Below are positions 35,301-43,792 of a DNA stretch of 64,000 nt, piece by piece; within the stretch, counting starts at the first letter, position 1; each line of letters starts with the position of its first letter. The stretch is from the NCBI GenBank assembly GCA_030549205.1, contig JAUKTV010000003.1:2418001-2482000 (forward strand), read 5' to 3'. This DNA is from Apiosordaria backusii (taxonomy: Eukaryota > Ascomycota > Sordariomycetes > Sordariales > Lasiosphaeriaceae). The translations under genes and the position numbers were made by a program. The notes beneath the pieces are model-generated. The model was not told where the DNA came from. It was given only the letters and a program-made list of their open reading frames with translations, and did not search any database.

Positions 35301-36789
35301 GTTCAGCGCGCGAGGGCCACGAGGCGACCACGACTTCAGAGGATGGACATGCCAGCCACCGCGATCTTTGTGTCAGGTTGCTCCCATGATTTCCTGCTGC
35401 AGCGAATATTCCACCGCAGGACAGGGGTTCAATGCCGACTTTTGGTGTTCTCACCAGCCAATTGCCGTGAATATCTCAGGTTAGAGGCATCTCCAATTGT
35501 ACGTAAAAGTCAACGGGTAGCCATGTGGCTTTTGATTACCTGCTGGAGCCAGCTCCGTGCATAGCGTGGTAGCTACACCTCATGGAGGTAAGACAGAGAC
35601 ACTGACACGACGGGAACAGCTTTCGTCCGAAAAGTTTTGGGGACCAGGAAAGCAGCACAGACGATGCGGAAAACAGAGACATGGCGGTGGTCCATCCATG
35701 GATTTGGCAGCCACGCAGCTCGTTCAGGGCGTGATCTGCGCGCTGAATCGGAAGTGCACTCAATTCCAGATGGGAAATTTGAGACTTTTTGATTCACCCC
35801 TCGTCGCGCTAGTTCGGGGCGAACAAACGGTGACTAGTGACCTAGATAGGCAGAATAGTAGAAACAAACAATTGCTATCACGAATATGACCCTGGATGTA
35901 TCATATATGATAGATATGGCGGGCAAAGCATTGTTTCTGGGAGCTTCTCGTTGGAAATGGTCACCAGCTCTCTTTATCAGGACGGCAGCTCCACCACCAG
36001 GGTATTGATCCCTGCGCGTCCCAAGCCGCTTGTCCATCCGACCAGGGTGCCGCTACCACGCCTCCAGTGACCAGCGCTGGCTTCCTCCACCACAAGGCGG
36101 GCCACTCCCATTCTCGTCGAAGCCTTTCCCCTTCTAATAAACAGGGACCCGACGACAAGCACTCCCCTCAAAAACCACCCACGGCCCCCCCCTCCCCTTA
36201 AATGCGAAACAAGCTGCTGGTGCCCTTTCCCAGCGCTGTGTAACTGCATCTACATACATAGCTTGGTCCCTTGTTGTGCATCGTGTGCATTTTCGACCTT
36301 GAATTCCATCTTCTTCTTTCCTCTCACCTATTTACAGAGGAGAGCAATTGGCTTTCTTTGTCGTCGATACCCCTCAGCCTCGGACCGCACCTGCATGCGT
36401 ACTGCATCCTGCCGTTCTTCCCCCAACGCTCGCCTCCCCCTCCTCTCCACCTAAATACCACCGCCGAAGACGCAAAACCGAGTGCGCTCGATCGAACAGA
36501 CGAATTTCTGCGACGCCCACAACCACGACGCTTCTTTCTGTATTATTCTCGACAGCATATTTAGCCATCTCGACGAACAGCAGCTGGTCATCCCGTCTGC
36601 TCTCCCGCTTTCCGCTCTCCCACGCCAAGACCGGAGCCGAATGACGATCAAGTTTGGTGTTCTAGCGTCCGAGAACCACCAAAACCGTTTCGAGTGCTTT
36701 TAAAGTGTATAACTTCGGGTTCACGCATGGGTTTTTGAAGAGGAGCGGAAACAAAAAGAAAGGAAATAAGGAGTTAAAAACCGGCAGCC
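32391..36789. other. 4.4-kb gene-poor region
   Basis: Starts as the promoter of the small mitochondrial protein and ends as the long CT-rich 5' region of the YANK kinase. Open frames occur on both strands, but none shows family-like sequence, a signal peptide or coherent splicing. It contains a 12-bp minisatellite (32433-32507) and a TCAA microsatellite near 33860. I found no tRNA or structured RNA; a non-coding transcript cannot be excluded. Confidence 0.5.
32433..32507 (+). repeat. 12-bp minisatellite upstream of the small mitochondrial protein
   Basis: Six tandem units of GGTTGATAGGTG (first unit GGTTGATAGAAG), directly preceded by a (TGG)n tract at about 32396-32425. It begins about 45 bp upstream of the minus-strand start codon at 32390, so it lies in the promoter or 5' UTR. 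Confidence 0.9.
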
Positions 36790-38832
36790 ATGGGCAACAG
36801 CCAGGGCAAGCCCGTCGACCTTGACGGCGAAGGTGGGTTGCAGCGGAGAGATATGACCCGAGCTGGCGCAACAAGAGCAGTGGTACTAACAGAAACATTT
36901 AACAGTGAATCTGAACCACTTTCGCCTTCTAAGAGTTGTCGGACGAGGAGCTTTCGGAAAAGTACGAATTGTCGAAAGAAAGGACACTGGGCTTTCGTTT
37001 GCGCTCAAGTACATTCGAAAAGATGAAGGTTGGTACACCGTCGGACCTTCCTTCGGTCCTGGCACCACAGCTCAGGGGTATCAAGGAAACAGTAACTGAC
37101 GCTTGTTTGTACACAGTTGTGCGATCTGAAAGTGTACGCAACATCATCCGGGAAAGACGAATGCTGGAGCACGTGAATCACCCATTTATTTGCAACTTGC
37201 GCTACAGCTTCCAAGATATCGAGTACATGTACGAGCTTTCCATGCATTTCACCTGGTTATGGACTTGCGCTGACACAACACAGGTACTTGGTAGTGGATT
37301 TGATGAGCGGTGGTGATCTGCGATTCCACATCTCAAGAAAGACATTCACCGAAGATGCAGTCAGGTTTTGGATTGCCGAGCTAGGCTGTGCTTTGAGATA
37401 TGTTCACAGGCAAGGCATCGTCCATCGCGATGTGAAGCCCGATAACGTACTCTTGGACGGAGAAGGCCATGTCCATTTGACAGATTTTGTGAGTGAACTC
37501 ACCCACATCATTTTTACGCAGGCATTGAGCTCCTGGCTAACCTCACACAGAACGTTGCCTCGGATATTATGCCAGGCAAGAACCTGACAAGCAAATCCGG
37601 CACATTAGCATACCTCGCCCCTGAGGTCTACGCAGGAAACGGTTATGACGTACGCGCGGATTGGTGGTCTCTGGGCGTTTTATTCTATGAATGCATTTAC
37701 AACAAGGTACGAAGCCACCGCCGTTCCGTTCCTTTGTTCTCTTCAACCGCTGCCCCACAGGGCGGTATTCACCATCAAGCCACACGGGTAGAGCTAACGC
37801 CCGTTGCAGAGGCCGTTCGAAGGGAATTCTGAATCATCATTGAGCGCCGTTATTCAAGCCGCAAAGCCCAAATTTCCCGTCACAAACCCACCCGTATCGC
37901 TTACATGCATGTACGCCATCCAAGCCGCCCTGGAACATAACCCAAGCAAACGCATGGGCCACACATGGGAAAGCTTTATTCACAACGACTTTTTCTCCGT
38001 GATCGATTTTATCGCTCTGGAGAGGAAGGAAATTGAGCCTGTGTTTATCCCGTCATCCGAAAAGACCAACTTCGACGCTACTTACGATCTCGAAGAACTG
38101 CTTTTGGAGGAGGCGCCCCTGGAGGCTCGTGCACGGAGACAGAAGCCAAGGGAAAGGTTAAAGGACGATGCCACAGACAAGGAAATCCGTGAGGATGAAC
38201 TGTACAGGATGATTGAGACGGATTTCCGCAACTTTGATTACACTGTGGCCGCCTACAAGAAGTATGCTTCACCATTACCTTCACAGGACGCTCTCACTAA
38301 CCATAGTAACAGAATTGCCCAACAAGCATCCCAACCAAACGGCGATCCCGCCGCCACAAAGCCAGACAGCAAAGAAACCCTCCAACCAGGCACCGCGCAA
38401 ACAACAGACGTAGCCACCACCACCGGCCCTCCCACCACCAACGGCAGCTCCCCAGCCGACAATAAACTCACCCGCCCACCCAGCAACCACCAACGACGCG
38501 GAGCACCCGGCCGGCCTCCTCCATTGCCTCCTTACCCACAGAGTTACAACCCCCGCGCTGCCGGACGCTCAGGGCCAGGAATGATTGTCGAATCCCCAAC
38601 AGGAGGTGTGCAAGTAACCCTAGACGGAGGCGGTAGCTGGAGCGATCTGGCGAGACAGGACGCTACCCTTCCTGCGGATGCGAGCGGGGCGAATAATGAG
38701 CTGGATGGGAAGGAGAGCGGTGGGGGAGGAGTGTTTGGGTTCTTGAGCAGGAAGAAGGGGAGGGGTAATAGTCCCAAGCCCAAGGAGAGGGGTGTGTTAG
38801 GGAAAGAGGGGGCTAGGGTTGTTATCGGATGA
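36790..38832 (+). CDS. YANK/STK32-family AGC serine/threonine kinase, N-myristoylation signal
   Basis: Seven exons (36790-36832, 36906-37028, 37117-37228, 37284-37488, 37551-37706, 37810-38261, 38313-38832) give 536 aa. MGNSQGKP is an N-myristoylation signal, as in animal STK32. Kinase landmarks: GRGAFGKV 27-34, ATP Lys in FALK at 49, HRDVKPDN 140-147, and DFN (not DFG) at 160-162, which is diagnostic of the YANK family; APE at 184-186. The C-terminal extension keeps the family segment IEPVFIPS...NFDATYDLEELLLEE. After residue 360 a Pro/Thr/Ser-rich disordered tail follows. The last intron is 51 nt (38262-38312), has a good branch site (CTCACTAAC) and no stop in frame, so retention would simply insert 17 aa. 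Probably a membrane-associated signalling kinase; substrates unknown. Confidence 0.93.
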
Positions 38833-39845
38833 TCTTTTTTGCATCTGAAAATCTTTTTCTATGTTCAACCATTTTTTCTATGTTTTGTTTTGGTATACAC
38901 ATTGCACCACACTATCGTTCTTAATTTGTTTCCCTAGTTATATAAGCTGTGGTGGTTGGGGATGAGGAGAGGGAGGTGCTGGTTGCATATCTATCTCACT
39001 GGGATAGAAGGAGTCAAATGTTTCTTGTTCATAAGGCGGTGGGGGGGGGGGGGTATGGGGGTAGGGCGGAACATTTTGCATGCATTTCTTCACATATAGG
39101 AGGTTGGCGGGGTGGGATAAGAGAGGGTTGTGTGGATGTGGATGGGGATGTTCCGTGTGTCTGCAAAGTCATTTCTCTCTTGCGTGTGTTTGTATGGGTT
39201 TTTTTTTTTTTTTGAGGTTGTCTCGCTCATTGTCCGGCTCTCCCTCTCGTCATTATCATCCGTTGTTTACTGTCCTGGAGCAACATGACAGGAACGACGA
39301 ATTCATTTTGTGTGTGGGGGTTGATGTGGTGGTGGTGGTGGTGGTGGTGGCTGGAGAGTTATATACCCATAGCTTTGTCGTATATAAGTACATATTAAGA
39401 AAGAAGCAAAAAAGTAAAAAAGAAGTAAAAGAGACACTACTCCAATATCATCTCTCCATTATGTCATCAAGTGAACACAAACTCTTCACCAAACACACCA
39501 AATGCTTTGTATGAGACTCGAAAATGTCACCGTCTAACATCACCAGTCACTGTCGCCAGATATCATCACGCTCTTATTCCCTTGCCTGCTGGTACAACAA
39601 AAACTCCAAACTCCACCCACCACCTCCACCTAGAGCTGGCTTTGCATATCCTCTTCAACAGTTCCTCATACCCGTGACTCCCAATACATCCCAATAGCCT
39701 TATGTGTCCCGATAACCTTCACATATCCCGATAGTTCCAATTACGCTGAAATACCCCGTTGACTATGATATATCCCGACGGCATTAATGTATCCCGATAA
39801 ATCCTGTCAAGCTTCAACGTAGCCGTGTGGGCCGCTCTCAAGACT
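38833..39845. other. Convergent 3' flanks with poly-G and (GGT)n tracts
   Basis: Between the kinase (+) and Fpg (-) stop codons. It contains a run of 13 G (39041-39053) followed by TATGGGGGTAGGG, a poly-T run at about 39199-39213 and a (GGT)n tract at about 39328-39351. No protein-like frame; probably 3' UTRs and low-complexity spacer. Confidence 0.55.
39041..39067 (+). repeat. G-tract cluster, potential G-quadruplex
   Basis: Thirteen consecutive G residues followed by GGGGG and GGG within 27 bases give enough G-runs for an intramolecular G-quadruplex on the plus strand (RNA sense of the kinase 3' region). Folding is inferred from composition only. Confidence 0.5.
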
Positions 39846-41271
39846 TCAGTAAACACCGGATGGCCTCGTCGATCGCCTTCGTGAGGTGGGCATGGCATCC
39901 ACCTCAACTGGGTCATCCTTCGTGCCCTTCTCCGCTTTGACGGCAGCCGCTGTAGTCCCTCGCCGAGCCCTGGGTTTGGGCTTATCTGGGACTGTACCGT
40001 CTTGCTTAAAGAACTCGTCGTCATCAGCCTCGGTCTTGACGGCCTTTCCTCGTCGATTAGTGAACTTCTTGGTTGGAGGAGCTGGTTCATCTTCCGCCTT
40101 GATAACATTATCTTTGTTGTCGTCGTTCTCGGCCTTGATAGCTGTTCTGCCCCGCCTGGTCTTCGGCTGTGGCTTCTCGTCAAAGAAGGGAGAATTAGTG
40201 TCCTCCTCCGCCTTCCTCTTCCTGGATGTAGACTTGGCGGGTTCGTCTTCTTCTTTCTTGGCTGCCCTCTTGGACTTGGTTGGTGGTTTCTGGATATCAT
40301 CCGCCGCGACCTCCTTCGCGCCCTCGGTGATTTGACCGGTTTTCTTTTGAAGTCCCGGGGCGAAGCAGCTCGTCCTCCCTCCCACGGTCAGAAAAGTAAG
40401 CGGCTCACCATTCGGGAGGCTCGTTGCCTTGCCCCCCTTGCCCCATCGATGCTTGAATAGCCAATCGGATGGGAACTGGTGACTGTCTCCAAGCTTGTCC
40501 ACCGCCGTTTGGCAAACGTAGCGGATCACCTCGAACAAAGTCTTAACCTGATCGTCGGTGAAGCTGTTGCAGACTTGCTCAGGGTGAAGGCGAGATTGGA
40601 AGAGGACTTCATCTGCGACCCAGTTGCCTATGCCGCTGATGACGGTCTGGTCGAGAAGGAGGGCTTTTATGGGAACGCGGCGGGCGCGGCATTTAGAGGT
40701 GAAGTACGAGAGTGTGAAGCGGTCTGTGTCGACAACGGGATCAGGACCGTTCTCGACCAGAGGTGAAAACTGCCGGATAGAATCGCCCGGGCAGTCGACG
40801 AGCCGGACGCGGCCGAAACGGCGGGTGTCTTTGAATGCGACTTCAACGGGTGGGTTGGAGGTTGTTACAAGGTGGAACTTCCAGAACTTGGGCGGCCATT
40901 CTTCTTTGCCCGCTTCGGTATCGCGATACAGAGAAGAGTATTCTGTTCGCTGGCCTCTGATAGAAATCCAGCCCGTCATGCCAAAATGCATGACCAGGTG
41001 AGGTGGCTTGTCGAGTGTGATCCAGAACAATTTGCCTTGCGATCCTGAAGAGACGACTTTCCTTCCAGTCAGGGCGGCCGCGACTTGCGCACCGGTCGTG
41101 CCAACTTTGCCAAAGACATTGGCGTCGTCAATCGCGGACGCAGACTTGATGATCTTTCCGACAAGATGAAGGCGCAAGAAATGGACGATACGCGCGACTG
41201 GGCTCGGGGTTAGTTAACGCTCGTATAGGTCTAGCAGGTTTGAGAAACTAACCTTCCGCGATTTCTGGCAT
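39846..41271 (-). CDS. fpg: Formamidopyrimidine-DNA glycosylase (Fpg/MutM type, zincless finger)
   Basis: Base-excision-repair glycosylase/AP lyase. Two exons: a 19-nt first exon (41271-41253) and 41197-39846, with a 55-bp intron, give 456 aa. The mature N-terminus MPEIAE carries the catalytic Pro2 and Glu3, and this tiny first exon is what supplies them. Further landmarks are LVMHFGMTGW, FKDTRRFGRV, LLLDQTVISGIGNWVADEVL (helix-two-turn-helix) and VGGRTSCFAPGLQKKTG in place of the bacterial zinc finger, as in plant and fungal Fpg. The C-terminal ~165 residues are Lys/Arg/Glu-rich with repeated KxExDD-like segments, probably a nuclear and DNA-affinity tail. Divergent from the snoRNA host gene, so the 41272-41700 interval is probably a shared promoter. 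Confidence 0.95.
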
Positions 41272-41699
41272 CTTGATGCAAAGTGGTGTTTTGACAGATT
41301 GTCGTTGCTACTGAGAAAGAGGACAGCTGCAATAGCTTTGCGGCTCTGTGACCTGGCGACTTCAAGACTAAGGCTGCTGCTGGACGGCAAATTCGATTGA
41401 AGAAGGTAAATAATGATAGACCAGCTGGGTAAAAGCGATAGTAGGACTGCAAAGCTGGATGGTTTGGTTCGGTGGAAATGGGGCAGCAAGATGGTCACAA
41501 AAGCGACTATTTGATGCGTGAAAGAAAAGAAAGCTTGGGGCGTTCTATAAGGGTATCTATAGCAGAAAGATCCTTTCCCTGTGGTGCTCTTCGTGGCACG
41601 TCGTCGCGGAGGCGTGAATTCACAGCGTGGTCGTGCCGCAGCTTATAGTGAGTGCAACTGAGGAGCAAACGCGAGCGCAGAGCGAATCCACGTGACTCA
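41272..41699. promoter_or_regulatory. Divergent promoter region Fpg / snoRNA host gene
   Basis: About 430 bp between the Fpg start codon (-) and the approximate 5' end of the snoRNA host gene (+). Only the position supports a promoter role; the host transcription start is not determined. Confidence 0.4.
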
Positions 41700-41895
41700 T
41701 CCCGAGAAGCAAGCTTTCCTTAGCCCCACTCTGCGCAGCGGGTTTTTCCACCTGCCCCACACAACTGGGCAGCTTCAAAAACTCTGCGACTGCAACTTTT
41801 TCTCTTCCTTCTCCTCCAACATCAAACACCACAACCACCAATCTGCTTCTGGTAAGTCACATTTGCCATCCGCAATCGTGCACGACAACAGCAAC

Positions 41896-41981
41896 ATTTC
41901 GTGATGACACAACCAATACCGCAAACTAGAGTCTTTGACCTTCGGGCATGAAACTAGCATTGTCACGTCAGTCTGAACATT
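41896..41981 (+). ncRNA. snR78: C/D box snoRNA, snR78-like (25S Um2421 guide)
   Basis: Box C GTGATGA at 41901-41907, box D CTGA at 41973-41976, D' TTGA at 41935-41938. The 12 nt at 41922-41933 (CAAACTAGAGTC) are complementary to the 25S segment GACUCUAGUUUG. Counting five nucleotides upstream of D' places the methylated residue on the U of GACU, which by my count of the yeast sequence is U2421, the target of yeast snR78. It lies in intron 1 of the host gene. The rRNA sequence is recalled, not aligned. Confidence 0.75.
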
Positions 41982-42240
41982 GTTGTTGTTGTTGCTGCGC
42001 TGCAAAAACTTCTGACCCTGCAATCGACGCATAACTAACCAGCAAACAGAACTCTAGCCTTCCACGAGTATTCAGCCGCATATGGGAACCATGGAAGCTG
42101 GTTGATCGGCATCGTTGCCTGGCCGGGGTCGATTGGGAACACAGTACCACGACCATGTCGACTTCAACACTTCTCACCATCACTCGAGGCTACAATGCCA
42201 ACAGGTTAGTACCCGACATCCTTTTCTCATTCTTTCCCCC

Positions 42241-42336
42241 GGATTCCATGATGTTCTTACTTTGCTTCGGCAAGTTGGAATTACCGACTGAAATATCTTT
42301 TAATGAAGACACAAATGGCTGTTTCTGATTGGATCC
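42241..42336 (+). ncRNA. snR77: C/D box snoRNA, snR77-like (18S Um578 guide)
   Basis: Box C variant ATGATGT at 42248-42254, D' CTGA at 42288-42291, box D CTGA at 42325-42328. The terminal stem GGATTC pairs with GGATCC just outside the boxes. The 11 nt at 42276-42286 (TGGAATTACCG) are complementary to the universally conserved 18S CGGUAAUUCCA. The five-nucleotide rule from D' selects the U of CGGU, corresponding to yeast U578 (snR77). It lies in intron 2. Confidence 0.8.
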
Positions 42337-42459
42337 AATCCCTCTTCACTTTTTATTTATTCATTGGTTGTGCGACTTTCAGACGCTAACATCCATCAAG
42401 CAGATACATCGACGCCTGTGACACTGAGTAAGTCGACAGCTTCCCTGCCAGCACTCGCT

Positions 42460-42555
42460 GTGTTTTATGATGAAACGGCACTGGGCTCCGAAATTTCATG
42501 AGCAAGACACGCCATTTTGCGACAGGCCTAGAAAACCTCGTCCACTGATCAGCAC
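42460..42555 (+). ncRNA. snR76: C/D box snoRNA, snR76-like (25S Cm2197 guide)
   Basis: Box C ATGATGA at 42467-42473, D' CCGA at 42488-42491, box D CTGA at 42545-42548. The nine nt at 42478-42486 (GCACTGGGC), plus one wobble pair, are complementary to 25S GCCCAGUGC. The fifth nucleotide upstream of D' pairs with the third C of GCCC, which is C2197 by my count, the snR76 target. It lies in intron 3. The shorter duplex makes this the weakest of the six assignments. Confidence 0.7.
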
Positions 42556-42691
42556 ACCCATCTCTGTCTTTTGCACACACCGCAAGGCAGAACACGGGCT
42601 AACTGTCCGGAAGTTCATCAGATTATGTTGGTGCACCTGGGTCATTGGGCCGTCTTTGATGTAAGTTGGACAACTTTTCTCTCGCCCACAC

Positions 42692-42781
42692 CTTTTATGA
42701 TGATTTTAGATGACGAGTCCTATCCGGGATTCCCGATGCGGACAACCTATTTTAACTACCATTCATGCCTATCTGAAAATA
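42692..42781 (+). ncRNA. snR75: C/D box snoRNA, snR75-like (25S Gm2288 guide)
   Basis: Box C ATGATGA at 42697-42703, degenerate D' CCTA at 42719-42722, box D CTGA at 42773-42776; the stem TTTT/AAAA closes the boxes. The 12 nt at 42706-42717 (TTAGATGACGAG) are complementary to 25S CUCGUCAUCUAA, and the five-nucleotide rule selects the G of CUCG, G2288 by my count, the snR75 target. A second 25S complementarity (42759-42768, CCATTCATGC against GCAUGAAUGG, about 20 nt downstream in 25S) lies just upstream of box D. It lies in intron 4. Confidence 0.8.
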
Positions 42782-42942
42782 TCTCATTTCCATCAAAATT
42801 TGAAGCACAAGAAGTGAGCTTTTGCTGACCTATTTCAAGATTTTAGACCAGCTCATCTGACCATTGTTGGATCTTGATCCGACCCTCATCTCATCTTCAG
42901 GTATGTTGGCACCTCGCTTCTTCAACACCTCACCTTCCACTG

Positions 42943-43025
42943 CACATTATGATGACTTGACAAAAAAATTGACAAGCATATGTCGGAGCTCACGCGTTGA
43001 TGACAAGGTCTATGTCTGAATGGTC
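42943..43025 (+). ncRNA. snR74: C/D box snoRNA, snR74-like (18S Am28 guide, U27 family)
   Basis: Box C ATGATGA at 42949-42955, D' CGGA at 42984-42987, C' GTTGATGA at 42997-43003, box D CTGA at 43016-43019; the CATT/AATG stem flanks the boxes. The 12 nt at 42971-42982 (GACAAGCATATG) are complementary to 18S CAUAUGCUUGUC near its 5' end; the five-nucleotide rule selects A28, the target of yeast snR74 and animal U27. It lies in intron 5. Confidence 0.85.
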
Positions 43026-43179
43026 CCATGACACATCATCACCTTTTGACCACTTCAAGTGTGCATTGGCTAACTGTGGCAGATTATCTTTGACGGTGAT
43101 GATGAGCATGGTCTCTCATGTCCGGCCGCCAACCTTGTTTTGTAAGCACATCCTCTTCTTTTGAACCATCACCATCATC

Positions 43180-43274
43180 GACTTTTTATGATGATTTAAA
43201 TATTATCACGACGGTCTACATAGCAATCGCTTTGATGAAATGGCCAGTGACATGGCAAGATTTCTGATAAAGTC
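43180..43274 (+). ncRNA. snR73: C/D box snoRNA, snR73-like (25S Cm2959 guide, U35 family)
   Basis: Box C ATGATGA at 43188-43194, degenerate D' CATA at 43219-43222, C' TTTGATGA at 43231-43238, box D CTGA at 43264-43267. A perfect 6-bp stem GACTTT (43180-43185) / AAAGTC (43269-43274) closes the molecule. The 13 nt at 43206-43218 (TCACGACGGTCTA) are complementary to the peptidyl-transferase segment UAGACCGUCGUGA of 25S; the five-nucleotide rule selects C2959, the target of yeast snR73 and animal U35. It lies in intron 6. Confidence 0.88.
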
Positions 43275-43792
43275 ATCCATCACTACATTTTGTGTCTCAT
43301 CTCTTGAATGTTCATGGGCTAACTCGTCCAAGTGTTACCGTGTCGCTACTCAAAAGAGACGCTACCAAATTTTTCACTGTAATCATGATCGTGAGGTTGT
43401 GATATGGGGAAGAAATTCTTGATTTCGAAGGTCGATGTTCGGTTTGGCACATGATGTTTTGACTTGGGAAGGTAATCGAAAAACAACATTATCTCTTACA
43501 TTGTTAATTGAGAAGAGCGGCGTCCAGGTGTTACAGTGTGTCTTGTGTTAGGCACATCCTCACCAGTCTGTTGCCGTGGTGTTGGACATCCATGTCATGT
43601 TTCTCATACAGCATATCGGTGGACCAACGTTGGTTATCAATGCTGTGTATGCATACTTCTCATTCAAATTGCAGGTTATTATCTAAAGAAAGAAAAATAC
43701 ACCAAGTTCAAAAATGTTCTTGGTTCTTGCTGCCTCCATGTCTTGTCTCCCACGCATCCGACTCTCCGATGACCCATCACCAGCCATCTCCA

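Larger units (their letters stand above)
41700..43700 (+). ncRNA. Spliced non-coding host gene for six intronic C/D snoRNAs
   Basis: Approximate ends. Exons inferred from donors, CTAAC branch sites and acceptors: up to 41851; 42050-42204; 42404-42427; 42622-42660; 42840-42900; 43083-43141; 43333 onward. Donors are GTAAGT, GTTAGT, GTAAGT, GTAAGT, GTATGT and GTAAGC; acceptors end in CAG or AAG. Each of the six introns contains exactly one C/D box snoRNA. The joined exons are short (24-155 nt) and have no long open frame, so the mRNA looks non-coding, like snoRNA host genes of other eukaryotes. The end of the last exon is not determined. The layout is strong evidence for the gene; the transcript ends are uncertain. 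Confidence 0.75.

Noticed and set aside
39719..40300. Open frame overlapping the Fpg C-terminal tail
   Set aside because: Different frame of the same Lys/Glu-rich region; the Fpg frame continues through conserved sequence and ends at 39846.
42692..42781. Assignment of this snoRNA as snR190
   Set aside because: The main guide, by position count along 25S and the five-nucleotide rule, falls on G2288 (snR75), and its place in the cluster fits snR75.
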